Of a DNA stretch of 21,065 bases, positions 1 to 7,408 are shown piece after piece. The position numbers were made by a program, and so were the translations under genes. Numbering within the stretch: position 1 is the stretch's first letter; every line of letters begins with the position of its first letter. The stretch is taken from assembly GCA_045598285.1 (NCBI GenBank), contig JAZLLU010000004.1, positions 1-21,065 of the forward strand, written 5' to 3'. The notes under the pieces were generated by a model. That model worked only from the letters and a program-made list of their open reading frames with translations, was not told the origin of the DNA and did not search any database. This DNA is from RGIG5612 sp045598285. GTDB taxonomy: Bacteria > Bacillota > Clostridia > Lachnospirales > Lachnospiraceae.

Positions 1-25
1 CCGAAAAAGGGGCCATTGGTACCCA
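1..25 (-). repeat. end motif of the structured repeat family, third copy (partial)
   Basis: Read on the minus strand, these bases give GGGTACCAATGG, then a C-rich triplet, then TTTTTCGG. The same 24-25 base motif lies in the two larger elements at 167-189 (plus) and 21021-21044 (minus). Upstream of the motif (26 onward) there is no similarity to the other copies. The rest of this copy, if it exists, lies outside the window. It is head-to-head with the element starting at 145. In this copy the inner stem is imperfect, whereas in the other two GGTACC pairs with GGTGCC around an AAT loop. Confidence 0.6.
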
Positions 26-66
26 ATAAGCGTTGTTAAAAATTTTGATGTATTTTACAAAAGTTT

Positions 67-92
67 AAAAACCTTGAAAAATCAAGATTTTT
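67..92 (-). terminator. AT-rich hairpin, possible terminator for minus-strand transcripts
   Basis: On the minus strand, CTTGA and TCAAG pair around a TTTT loop. A U-G wobble and flanking A/T runs extend the stem to about 11 bp, and the 3' arm ends in GTTTTT. It lies about 310 bases beyond the rRNA methyltransferase stop and could end read-through from that operon, which would put the left structured repeat antisense in the 3' untranslated region. The stem is weak and the U-run is also part of the stem, so this is a tentative call. Confidence 0.3.
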
Positions 93-144
93 AGTTTCTA
101 TACTTTTCCAACAAGTTCTCATAATGAATAAATTTAATGGATTT

Positions 145-353
145 ACTTAAAAAATATATAGTTTCGGGTACCAATGGTGCCTTTTTCGGTAATTTTACCA
201 AAACATTTTATTTTGTATTAATATATGGAGCCGGTGGTCACACCGGCGAAGCGGCGCCGGTAGGCGCCGCAAAGGGACATAGTAGTAGAGGCTGTTGGAT
301 TTGTGGGTTACTGGCGCCTAGCCAGTTATCCATAAATCCACAGCCCAAAGAGC
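145..353 (+). ncRNA. structured repeat element, left copy (putative RNA of unknown family)
   Basis: This is a GC-rich island in AT-rich DNA. Parts in order: hairpin GGTACC-AAT-GGTGCC followed by TTTTT (168-187); AT-rich stems, including GGTAA-TT-TTACC; arm H1, a 7-bp stem GCCGGTG/CACCGGC (230-247); arm H2, an 8-bp perfect stem GCGGCGCC/GGCGCCGC with a GGTA loop (251-270); a conserved single-stranded stretch with ATAGTAGTAGAG (279-290); and arm H3, a long stem (290-345) opening with GGCTGT, closing with ACAGCC and capped by ACTGGC/GCCAGT. A second copy lies inverted at 20778-21065, with the same backbone but different arms that still pair. G-U pairs (hairpin GGTACC/GGTGCC and the H3 stem) fit transcription on this strand; the opposite strand would have A-C mismatches there. 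A reading frame does run from 137 to 358, but the right copy has a stop in the corresponding frame, so I treat the element as non-coding. Family unknown. Confidence 0.6.
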
Positions 354-400
354 CCTAAAAATTCATATTTTGCGTTCAGACAAAAATCTTTTAATTCCAT

Positions 401-1630
401 TTACGTTCGAGAAAGTAACGCAATGCTTTCCACATGTTCCGTTTGAGGGAACATATCTACGCAGCAAGCTTTAACTAGTTTGTATCCTGCAAACTTGAAG
501 GCCTCTAAATCTCTTGCCAGTGAAGTTGGCTTGCAACTTACATAAACTATTGAATCCACGCCGTAACTAAGAATCTTACCTAAAGCTTTCGGATTAATAC
601 CTTCTCTAGGTGGGTCTAGTATTAATGAGTCTGGGACGCATCCTGCAAGTTCTCCTGCATCTTGAATAACCTTTAAGACATCGCCAGCAATAAAGCTAGC
701 ATTTTCTATACCGTTAAGTTTTGCATTTTCCCTTGCAGCCTCTACTGCTTCTTCAACTATTTCAACGCCGACAACATTATCAACTACGTTTGCCATAAGT
801 TGCGCTATGGTTCCTGTGCCACTATAAAGATCAAAAAGTGTGCCATGCGCATCGGCCGCATACTCTCTAGTTTTTGAATAAAGAACTTCAGCCCCAAGCG
901 TATTTGTTTGGAAAAAAGAAAACACAGAAATCTTAAACTTAAGACCTAAAACTTCTTCATTAATAAAATCTTTTCCATACAAAACATCTATTTTATCTGC
1001 TCTAACAATATCTGATTTAGCATCATTAGTTATGTGCAAAACTCCTGCGATATTTCCTTCTAAATCCAACTCCAAAATTTTATCCTTAAGAGTTTTTATC
1101 ATCTCTAAATAATTTTCTGGATAATCTGAAGATGTAACGAGTGCAACCAAAATTTCACCTGTCTTAGCAGCTCGCCTTAAAAGAAGGTGACGAAGAAATC
1201 CCTCACCCGTTACATTATTTCTAAAAGAAATTACTCCCTTTTCATAAAAATCATTAAAGTAGTCGCGAACAAAATTTCTTATTTTATTAAGATCGTCATG
1301 CACCAAAACACAATGAGAAACATTAACAATGTTCATAAAACTTCCCTTTTGGTGAAGGCCTAAAGAAAAAGGTCCTCCCTTAAATTCATCACCAAAAGTA
1401 AATTCCATCTTGTTTCTATAACCTTCTTCATTAGGAGAAGAAAGAATTCCTTCAAACTCAAAATCATCATAAACATTGCTAAGAAGTGCCTTGACCTCAC
1501 TAGCCTTCTTTTCTAATTGCTTCGCATATGAAATTTTTTGATAAGTACATCCACCGCATACACCAAAATGAGGACAGAGCGCTTGCCTATCCTCAAAAGC
1601 AGATAAATCAATTTTTTTCTTCTTACTCAT
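401..1630 (-). CDS. rlmD: 23S rRNA (uracil-C5)-methyltransferase, TrmA/RumA (RlmD/RlmCD) family
   Basis: Predicted SAM-dependent enzyme that methylates C5 of uridine in 23S rRNA. Visible features over 409 residues: an iron-sulfur type cysteine set near the N-terminus (Cys19, Cys25, Cys28 and probably Cys107); YRNKMEF near 71; an FFQTN segment before the methyltransferase fold; SAM motif DLYSGTG; the DPPR motif; the catalytic cysteine in VSCKPTSLARD (about residue 366); and the HVES glutamate near residue 401 that acts as base in this family. It lacks the N-terminal TRAM RNA-binding domain of many family members, explaining its short length. It is last in a six-gene minus-strand run, 7 bases after pcrA, and has only a weak ribosome site of its own. 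Which uridine it targets (747, 1939 or both) cannot be told from sequence. Confidence 0.9.
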   Translation of the reverse strand: MSKKKKIDLSAFEDRQALCPHFGVCGGCTYQKISYAKQLEKKASEVKALLSNVYDDFEFEGILSSPNEEGYRNKMEFTFGDEFKGGPFSLGLHQKGSFMNIVNVSHCVLVHDDLNKIRNFVRDYFNDFYEKGVISFRNNVTGEGFLRHLLLRRAAKTGEILVALVTSSDYPENYLEMIKTLKDKILELDLEGNIAGVLHITNDAKSDIVRADKIDVLYGKDFINEEVLGLKFKISVFSFFQTNTLGAEVLYSKTREYAADAHGTLFDLYSGTGTIAQLMANVVDNVVGVEIVEEAVEAARENAKLNGIENASFIAGDVLKVIQDAGELAGCVPDSLILDPPREGINPKALGKILSYGVDSIVYVSCKPTSLARDLEAFKFAGYKLVKACCVDMFPQTEHVESIALLSRT

Positions 1631-1637
1631 CTGTTAA

Positions 1638-3863
1638 TCAAACCTTTTTTAATTTTGCAAAAGAAGCAAACATCTTCTTAGTTCCAAAATCCTTAAAGTC
1701 TACTGTTACTTCCCAATCTCTTCCGCCATCACAAATTTCAGCTACAACGCCTTCACCAAATTTCATGTGCTCAACGCTGTCACCAACTTCATAATCTAAC
1801 TTATCCTTTGAAGACGAACTGCTAAATGACTTAGGTTTATCCGAAAGCGCAAAAGGCTTCCTTCCAAAACTTTCTTTAGCCTTAGAAGCCGCACTAACAC
1901 CACCATTATATTCACTTGGCTTTGAAGTAACATAAATATTATCTTTATCTAATTCTATTAAACTTTGAGGAATCTCCTTAACAAATCTAGAAATAATCGA
2001 AACCATAGTTTCACCACGAATCATCCTCATTCTAGATGCTGTTATTACTAAATTTTTCATCGCTCTAGTTATGGCAACATAAGCAAGTCTTCTTTCTTCT
2101 TCTAAATCCGTTTCATCTTCTGAGCAAATGGCTGCACTCATAGGAAAAAGCCCATCTTCCATTCCACAAAGAAAAACATTCGTAAATTCTAATCCTTTCG
2201 CTGAATGAATCGTAATAAGCGAAACATAATTGTCTGCACTATCCCATGAATCGATATCAGCAATTAAAGATACTTCCTCTAAAAATCCGCTAAGAGTTGG
2301 TTCATCCGCTGTATCTTCATACAATGCCAACTTATTTATAAGTTCATTAATGTTATCAATTCGAGTTTCCGACTCAACAGTATTTTCATTTTCTAAGTCC
2401 TTTAAGTAACCACTTTTTTCAAGAACCTCATTAATTAATTCCTTAAGAGAAATTTTTCCAACATTAGATTTCAAATCCTCAATAAGATTTCTAAACTCTC
2501 TTAATTTTTCCGAACTTCTTCCAAAAAGGCTTTCGTTAACTCCATCATCTAATGCAGAATAAATATTAATTCCCCTATCATCTGCAACAGCTTGTATTGC
2601 TTTCACAGTGCTTGCGCCAATTCCTCTCTTAGGAACATTTATTATTCTTCTAACGGCAACATCATCCCTTCCATTATCAATAGTCTTAAGGTAAGCCAAA
2701 ACATCTTTAATTTCTTTTCTTTGATAGAAGTTAACTCCACCTACAATCTTATAAGGAATATTAGCCCTAACAAAAGCTTCTTCTAACGCACGCGACTGTG
2801 CGTTAGTCCTATAAAGGCACGCGCAATCATTTAGTTGGTATCCATCTGCTAAATATTTTCTAATTTGTGCAATAACTCTATCGGCCTCAACATATGGATT
2901 ATCAACTTGGAAAAGTTTTATTTGGCTTCCTGCTTCATGTTCTGTCCATAAAGTTTTTGATTTTCTATTTTTATTATTCTTAATAACAGCGTTCGCTGCA
3001 TCTAAGATATTTTGCGTCGACCGATAATTTTGCTCTAACCTAATAACTTTTGCGCCTGGAAAAACTTTTTCGAAATTTAAGATATTTTCAATATTCGCGC
3101 CTCTAAACTTATAAATACTTTGATCATCATCACCTACAACACAAATATTTTTATATTTTTTTGCAAGCATGCTTACAAAAACGAACTGTGCCGTATTCGT
3201 ATCTTGATACTCATCAACCGAAATATATCTAAATCGTTCTTGATATCTTTCCAAAATATCTGGATGTGCCTTAAAAAGTTCAACAGTCTTAACTATAAGA
3301 TCATCAAAATCAAACGCATTATTTCGTTTTAACTCCAATTGATATTCTCTATAAACCTTAGCAACTTTTTCTAAATAAAAATCGCCCGATGCGTCAAGTT
3401 CAAATTGGTCTACACCAATAAGTTCATCCTTAGCAGATGAAATTTGACTCATAAACCACTTTTCCTTAAAGCGTTTCGTATCAATATCAAATTTCTTGCA
3501 TATATTTTTAACTACAGTCTTTTGATCATCTGTATCATAGATTGTAAAATTATTTTCAAACCCAATAAGATGGCTATAACTCCTTAATATTTTTACGCAT
3601 GCAGAGTGAAAAGTGCTTATCCATGCACCGCCAGCATCTAAACCTACGCTAAGTTGGATACGCTCTTTCATTTGAGCTGCTGCCTTGTTCGTAAAAGTTA
3701 TAGCCAAAATAGACTTAGGACTAACATTTTTTTCTTTAATCAAATAAGCAATTCTGTTAGTAATAACCCTGGTCTTTCCCGAGCCAGCCCCGGCTAATAT
3801 AAGAAGCGGTCCTTCCGTGTAAAGAACCGCTTCTTTTTGTTTATCGTTTAAACCTTGAAGCAT
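1638..3863 (-). CDS. pcrA: ATP-dependent DNA helicase PcrA (UvrD/Rep superfamily 1)
   Basis: 3'-5' DNA helicase for repair and for removing replication obstacles and RecA filaments. The 741-residue length is typical. Motifs in order: Q-motif region LNDKQKEAV (residues 5-13); Walker A AGAGSGKT (24-31); TFTNKAA (57-63); Walker B VDEYQDT (216-222); GDDDQSIYKFRGA; QNYRST; TIHSAKGLEF; and the motif VI region VAITRA. The C-terminus (about 690-741, starting YEVGDSVEHMKFGEG) is the Tudor-like domain found in Gram-positive PcrA that contacts RNA polymerase. It starts 3 bases after the yerC stop, with an AGAGG site somewhat far upstream, so translation is probably coupled. A serine/lysine-rich linker precedes the Tudor domain. 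Confidence 0.96.
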   Translation of the reverse strand: MLQGLNDKQKEAVLYTEGPLLILAGAGSGKTRVITNRIAYLIKEKNVSPKSILAITFTNKAAAQMKERIQLSVGLDAGGAWISTFHSACVKILRSYSHLIGFENNFTIYDTDDQKTVVKNICKKFDIDTKRFKEKWFMSQISSAKDELIGVDQFELDASGDFYLEKVAKVYREYQLELKRNNAFDFDDLIVKTVELFKAHPDILERYQERFRYISVDEYQDTNTAQFVFVSMLAKKYKNICVVGDDDQSIYKFRGANIENILNFEKVFPGAKVIRLEQNYRSTQNILDAANAVIKNNKNRKSKTLWTEHEAGSQIKLFQVDNPYVEADRVIAQIRKYLADGYQLNDCACLYRTNAQSRALEEAFVRANIPYKIVGGVNFYQRKEIKDVLAYLKTIDNGRDDVAVRRIINVPKRGIGASTVKAIQAVADDRGINIYSALDDGVNESLFGRSSEKLREFRNLIEDLKSNVGKISLKELINEVLEKSGYLKDLENENTVESETRIDNINELINKLALYEDTADEPTLSGFLEEVSLIADIDSWDSADNYVSLITIHSAKGLEFTNVFLCGMEDGLFPMSAAICSEDETDLEEERRLAYVAITRAMKNLVITASRMRMIRGETMVSIISRFVKEIPQSLIELDKDNIYVTSKPSEYNGGVSAASKAKESFGRKPFALSDKPKSFSSSSSKDKLDYEVGDSVEHMKFGEGVVAEICDGGRDWEVTVDFKDFGTKKMFASFAKLKKV

Positions 3864-3866
3864 ATA

Positions 3867-4151
3867 TTATTGTAACCTCTTAAATACCATATCATAGCCA
3901 CCATTACCGTCATCAATTGATCTTTTAACTCGGCTTATTGTAGCTGTACTAGCTCCACTCTTTTCAGCAATTTCTTGATAGGTATACTTTTCTCCTAAAA
4001 ACTTTGCTACCTGATACCTTTGTGCAAAAAGTAAGATTTCATTCATAGTGCAAACATCTTCAAAAAATGTATAACACTCTTCAACATCTTTTAATGTAAG
4101 TATTGCTCTGAATAATTCTTCCACTTCTGGTGTTCTGGTTTTTTTACTCAT
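3867..4151 (-). CDS. yerC: YerC/YecD family TrpR-like transcriptional regulator
   Basis: Small all-helical DNA-binding protein of the TrpR-related YerC family, 94 residues from the chosen start. The helix-turn-helix is evident in TYQEIAEKSGASTATISRV (about 57-75), and the N-terminal helices resemble TrpR dimerisation segments. The open frame extends upstream to 4280, but that part overlaps the TPM gene and is unlike the family. The ATG at 4151 begins MSKKTRTPE and follows GGGGAAAAAATA, a reasonable ribosome site. In many Firmicutes this gene precedes pcrA, as here. The regulated genes and any ligand are unknown; binding of tryptophan should not be assumed. Confidence 0.88.
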   Translation of the reverse strand: MSKKTRTPEVEELFRAILTLKDVEECYTFFEDVCTMNEILLFAQRYQVAKFLGEKYTYQEIAEKSGASTATISRVKRSIDDGNGGYDMVFKRLQ

Positions 4152-4179
4152 TATTTTTTCCCCACAATCTTTTACTATT

Positions 4180-5007
4180 TTAAAAATGGCCACCGCCGCC
4201 ACCGTGTGAAAATCCACCTGCAGAAATATGGGTGCTAGAGCCACCCCTTGGGCCATTATCTCTAGGAAGAGGTATAACAACTAGGTTATTATACAAAAAC
4301 CTGTCTGAACTTCTTCTTAATTTTGATTTTTCTGTATCAATATAATTTTCTGCATCCTTAACAGGAACTACAGTTTTCATCTTTTTCTTCATCGAAGCGG
4401 TTACTGCAAAAGAAAGTCCAAATCCCGCAGCTATAGCAATAATTGCTCTAATAATCCAGCCTAATACTGAAATTGGTTCCGGCTCATGTGTCGGCCCATT
4501 ATTAATGTCTATTGGTTCGCCGTTTCTTTCAGCCTCAAAATATCTATCTGATGTATTTGCAAAAGTTTTGAATGCTCCAGCAAAATCGCCATTTTGAAAA
4601 TATGTGTTAAGCTCGTCATTTAACTGACTAATTCCATAATCAGTAAATGCTCTTTCTCCTTCTCCGCAAGTAGTTACGTACCACTCACGCTCATTCATAT
4701 CAATTATCAAAAGTGCTCCATCAATAGGTTCATTACTTTCTTCGCGTGTGTAATGCTCTTCTTGATAATTATCAGCAAACTCTCTTATTCCAAGTCCGTT
4801 TGTTCCGTTAACAGTAACAACTGCAATATTAATTCCGAACTTATCACTAACATCAACTAGTTCTTCTAGAACCTCATCATATTCTTCAGTCGATAGTAAA
4901 TTTGCGTCATCAACTAAATTCGGCATATCTTTTGATGCGAATGCCGTAATGCTAAAAAGTAATACGAAAGAAATAGTAAGTATTAAACATGAAATCTTTT
5001 TAAGCAT
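4180..5007 (-). CDS. TPM-domain membrane protein (YdjH/YgcG-like)
   Basis: Predicted exported, membrane-anchored protein of 275 residues. It has a signal peptide (about 1-25, ending AFA-SK), then a TPM domain (about 28-160: PNLVDDANLLS, then ALLIIDMNEREWYV with the conserved aspartate and the YGIS segment). A single transmembrane helix follows (about 181-204), then a basic cytoplasmic stretch. The C-terminal tail is rich in Gly, Ser and His and ends SHGGGGGHF, a hallmark of this family. TPM domains have been called phosphatase-like, but in several members the role is structural. It is third in a module with an SPFH protein and a zinc-ribbon protein, 8 bases from the latter, corresponding to B. 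subtilis YdjH. I infer a membrane-stress role in that complex rather than enzyme activity. Confidence 0.85.
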   Translation of the reverse strand: MLKKISCLILTISFVLLFSITAFASKDMPNLVDDANLLSTEEYDEVLEELVDVSDKFGINIAVVTVNGTNGLGIREFADNYQEEHYTREESNEPIDGALLIIDMNEREWYVTTCGEGERAFTDYGISQLNDELNTYFQNGDFAGAFKTFANTSDRYFEAERNGEPIDINNGPTHEPEPISVLGWIIRAIIAIAAGFGLSFAVTASMKKKMKTVVPVKDAENYIDTEKSKLRRSSDRFLYNNLVVIPLPRDNGPRGGSSTHISAGGFSHGGGGGHF

Positions 5008-5015
5008 ACTTTACC

Positions 5016-6107
5016 TCACCAAAAAATATATCCCAAAATTAGAATAATCACAAAAAAGGCCACAGCAAAAATTCCTGTCCACAAAAGTCTATATTTCCAA
5101 AGTTTTCCCTTGTCGATAGGAAGATTTCCTACCATCTTTCCTGTCTGGCCATTCATGCAAAAAAGATACGGCTTGTTTTCATATGTCGTATTTAATATCC
5201 ATATTGGATACATTGCATACTTCGCCTTAGCATTCTTTAGATTTACAGAACTATTTTCTAATGTAACTGTATTGTACCCACTAATTGTGCTTTTAAGTGC
5301 ATCAATCGTTGTCTGCCTGATTCTTGAATTAGCAATTTCTACATTATCTTCTGCGCTAACATCATACCTATCAGCTAAAAATCCTGAAAGGTAAGCCGTT
5401 TGAAAATCTACTGCGTCATTAAAATCAAAAGGCTCAACTGATTGCATTAATTCGTCTGGCATATTTGAAGAACCGTCAACAGGAACGTTGTAAAAAGAAA
5501 AATTGCCTTCTCTAATTACATCATAATAACGTGTATCGGTATATTTATTTTTTGTATCCATCCACGTTCTAATCTTAGTTGCTTTAAATCTGGCTACGCC
5601 ATCAGAGTCAGCATCAAAAAGCCAAACTGGCACATATATACCTTTTATTTCATCAATATGGTTTTTATTCTTGAATAAATTTGGAAGCAACTTCTTATCT
5701 TTTAAATACTCAAAATATGCTTCTTTAGCTGCTTCTTTATCTAACTTAAATGGGATTACAAAGTCTGGCTTAATATCACCTGCAAACTGCCCCATAAGCA
5801 CAACAGGGTTCCCACAATAAGGGCAGCTTGTAGCGCCAAGATTTTCATCACCTATTATTTGACCTCCGCATGCACTACATGAATATACGCGAAGTCCTTT
5901 AGTATCAGCCTCCTGCCAAATCTTTCCAGGTGTTTGCCAAGAAGCTTCTTCTTCCTTAGAAAAAGATACGAGGTCTTCATCAAACTCTTTTAATGCCGCA
6001 ACATCGATTTCAGAATCGCAATATGGGCATTTCATTTTTTGTATGCTACTGTCGAAGGTCAATGCTCCACTACAATGTGGACATTTATATTCAAGTATGT
6101 CAGCCAT
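5016..6107 (-). CDS. zinc-ribbon membrane protein (YdjG-like)
   Basis: About 363 residues from the ATG at 6107, which has AGGAG five bases upstream; a TTG directly before it (6110) is also in frame. Two tandem zinc-ribbon units are visible: CPHC plus CPYC in the first 31 residues, then CSACGG plus CPYCG near residues 78-98. A conserved central domain follows (VIPFKLDKEAA, YVPVWLFDA), and one transmembrane helix lies at the C-terminus (about 338-360). The layout matches YdjG of B. subtilis, which with YdjH anchors the SPFH protein YdjI at the membrane. Such ribbons are often labelled TFIIB-like or RNA polymerase-like by similarity alone; nothing here suggests a transcription role. It sits between the SPFH and TPM genes with 8-12 base gaps, so the three are surely co-expressed. 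Confidence 0.83.
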   Translation of the reverse strand: MADILEYKCPHCSGALTFDSSIQKMKCPYCDSEIDVAALKEFDEDLVSFSKEEEASWQTPGKIWQEADTKGLRVYSCSACGGQIIGDENLGATSCPYCGNPVVLMGQFAGDIKPDFVIPFKLDKEAAKEAYFEYLKDKKLLPNLFKNKNHIDEIKGIYVPVWLFDADSDGVARFKATKIRTWMDTKNKYTDTRYYDVIREGNFSFYNVPVDGSSNMPDELMQSVEPFDFNDAVDFQTAYLSGFLADRYDVSAEDNVEIANSRIRQTTIDALKSTISGYNTVTLENSSVNLKNAKAKYAMYPIWILNTTYENKPYLFCMNGQTGKMVGNLPIDKGKLWKYRLLWTGIFAVAFFVIILILGYIFW

Positions 6108-6119
6108 CAAAACTCCTAA

Positions 6120-7217
6120 TTACTTAATTTGAGCTCCACAATTTATGCAGAAATTAGCATCCGCAGAAACAGGTTTTCCGCATTTAGGACAAAAGCCACC
6201 TTGACTTTGTTGTGCTGCACCTTGAGCATAAAGATTTGAAAGATTTCCGCCAGCATTCATAGCCATACCCAAACCTACAAAACCGTTCATTGCTCCACCT
6301 TCATTATTAGCTGCTGCCTCCATAGCAGATGCTTGTGCACCAGCCAAAATGCCTGCTGCCAAAGAAGGATCTTTGAGTGCTGCACCACGTTGTGTTTGTT
6401 TGATAAGTTCCATATCTTCTTCTGGAAGAGTAACGCTTCCTAAAGAAACAGAAACGATAGTAAGTCCTCTAAGCTCAGCCCATTTTTCGGAAAGTTCTTT
6501 ATTCATAGCATCTTGAAGTTCTGCGTTATGTGCAATAACTTCATTTGGACGAAGTCCAAGAGCAGAAAGCTGTGCAAAAGCTGGTTGCAAAGCTGCAATA
6601 AACTCAGTCTTCAATTGCTCATCAATTTCTGATTTTCTATACTCATTAGATACATTTCCGCAAACATTCGTATAGAATTTAATTGGGTCAGCAATCTTAT
6701 AAGAATAAATACCATTACATCTAAGTGATACATCGATATCTAAATTAATATTCTTATCAACAACTCTAAATGGAATTGGTGTTGCCGTTCCAAACTTGTT
6801 ATCTAAAATTTCTTTAACATTAAAGTAGTAAACCCTCTGGTCATGTCCCGTATCACCACCAAATCCAATACGTTTTCCCATAGTCCTAAAAGTATCACCA
6901 ATAGCTTTTCCAAGCTTACCAGCAAAAAGAGATGGCTCTGTGGATGAATCAAAAGTAAATTCTCCTGGTTCTGCACAAAATTCAACAACTTTGCCTTGAT
7001 CAACAATAATCATACACTGCCCATCAGCTACAACTATTCCAGAACCGTTTGAAATTATGTTATCGTTTCCTTTCTTGTTAGACGACCTCGGTCCAATCAT
7101 TTTTTCACCCTTAACAACAAGTGTATCTTTATCTAAAGACTCACAATAGAACCAATCTTTCCAAGTATCTGCTAAACTTCCGCCTGCTGCACCAAAAGCT
7201 GCACTAATAAGTCCCAT
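6120..7217 (-). CDS. SPFH/band-7 domain protein with C-terminal zinc ribbon (YdjI-like)
   Basis: 365-residue protein starting MGLISAAFGAAGGSLADTW. Its body is an SPFH (band 7, flotillin-like) domain, visible in the PIPFRVVDKNINLDIDVSLRCNG region and in the long helix before the tail. An Ala/Gly-rich segment follows, then a short zinc ribbon CPKCGKPV...FCINCGAQIK (about 343-365). This matches YdjI-type 'virion core protein/SPFH' proteins. In B. subtilis YdjI recruits PspA to the membrane with YdjG and YdjH. It is first gene of the minus-strand run: ATG at 7217 preceded by AAGGAG, and a good -35/-10 at 7288-7316. No pspA is present in this window. Confidence 0.85.
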   Translation of the reverse strand: MGLISAAFGAAGGSLADTWKDWFYCESLDKDTLVVKGEKMIGPRSSNKKGNDNIISNGSGIVVADGQCMIIVDQGKVVEFCAEPGEFTFDSSTEPSLFAGKLGKAIGDTFRTMGKRIGFGGDTGHDQRVYYFNVKEILDNKFGTATPIPFRVVDKNINLDIDVSLRCNGIYSYKIADPIKFYTNVCGNVSNEYRKSEIDEQLKTEFIAALQPAFAQLSALGLRPNEVIAHNAELQDAMNKELSEKWAELRGLTIVSVSLGSVTLPEEDMELIKQTQRGAALKDPSLAAGILAGAQASAMEAAANNEGGAMNGFVGLGMAMNAGGNLSNLYAQGAAQQSQGGFCPKCGKPVSADANFCINCGAQIK

Positions 7218-7253
7218 ATTTTTTCTCCTTTGTTTATAAATTTATATTTTCGC

Positions 7254-7279
7254 GCACTAACGCTTTAATGAATTAGTGC
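7254..7279 (-). promoter_or_regulatory. 5'-terminal stem-loop in the SPFH-operon leader
   Basis: GCACTAA (7254-7260) pairs perfectly with TTAGTGC (7273-7279) around a 12-base loop. On the minus strand it begins about two bases after the predicted transcription start of the SPFH operon. A 7-bp stem at the extreme 5' end could protect the mRNA or influence initiation. No protein or ligand is suggested by sequence. Confidence 0.45.
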
Positions 7280-7287
7280 ATGAATAT

Positions 7288-7316
7288 ATAATACTCTTTT
7301 TGACTTGTATTTTCAA
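7288..7316 (-). promoter_or_regulatory. SigA-type promoter for the SPFH-to-rlmD operon
   Basis: On the minus strand: -35 TTGAAA (7316-7311), a 17-base spacer, and -10 TATTAT (7293-7288). The expected start is near 7281, giving a leader of about 64 bases with AAGGAG before the SPFH ATG. Its -35 lies inside the spacer of the divergent mgtE promoter and vice versa, so both cannot be occupied at once. Confidence 0.6.
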
Positions 7317-7328
7317 CCTTATTAATAT
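7300..7328 (+). promoter_or_regulatory. SigA-type promoter for mgtE
   Basis: -35 TTGACT (7300-7305), a 17-base spacer, and -10 TAATAT (7323-7328), close to consensus. The predicted start is near 7335, just before the hairpin at 7338. It is interleaved with the divergent promoter on the minus strand. Confidence 0.65.
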
Positions 7329-7337
7329 ATTATGTAG

Positions 7338-7371
7338 GCATTGCGAAAGTGCATTTAGCACGAAGCAATGC
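7338..7371 (+). promoter_or_regulatory. 5'-terminal two-part hairpin in the mgtE leader
   Basis: GCATTGC (7338-7344) pairs with GCAATGC (7365-7371); inside, GTGC (7349-7352) pairs with GCAC (7358-7361). The two stems are separated by a purine internal loop, GAAA opposite GAA, and capped by ATTTA. The hairpin starts about three bases after the predicted mRNA 5' end. It is too small to be an M-box magnesium riboswitch and I see no M-box sequence. It could be a stability element or protein site. Confidence 0.5.
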
Positions 7372-7408
7372 GTTAGCCAACAAAAATAAAGGAAAGGAGG
7401 AAACTGAT

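Noticed and set aside
145..353. Integron attC site or CRISPR-like repeat
   Set aside because: No attC core sites (GTTRRRY/RYYYAAC) frame the element, no cassette array is present, and there are no regularly spaced spacers.
137..358. Reading frame of 73 codons through the left structured repeat
   Set aside because: The right copy has a stop in the matching frame, the hairpin arms differ without any protein conservation, and there is no ribosome site. The GC-rich palindromes explain the open frame.
3120..3332. Short plus-strand frames within pcrA and other genes
   Set aside because: All lie antisense to conserved helicase sequence and lack ribosome sites or recognisable content.
4152..4280. 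Longer 137-residue version of the YerC-like protein
   Set aside because: The extra 43 residues overlap the TPM gene's 3' end in another frame and do not resemble the family; the ATG at 4151 has a ribosome site.
7329..7408. M-box (ykoK) magnesium riboswitch before mgtE
   Set aside because: The leader is only about 75 bases and holds one simple hairpin; the M-box needs about 160 bases with several conserved stems.
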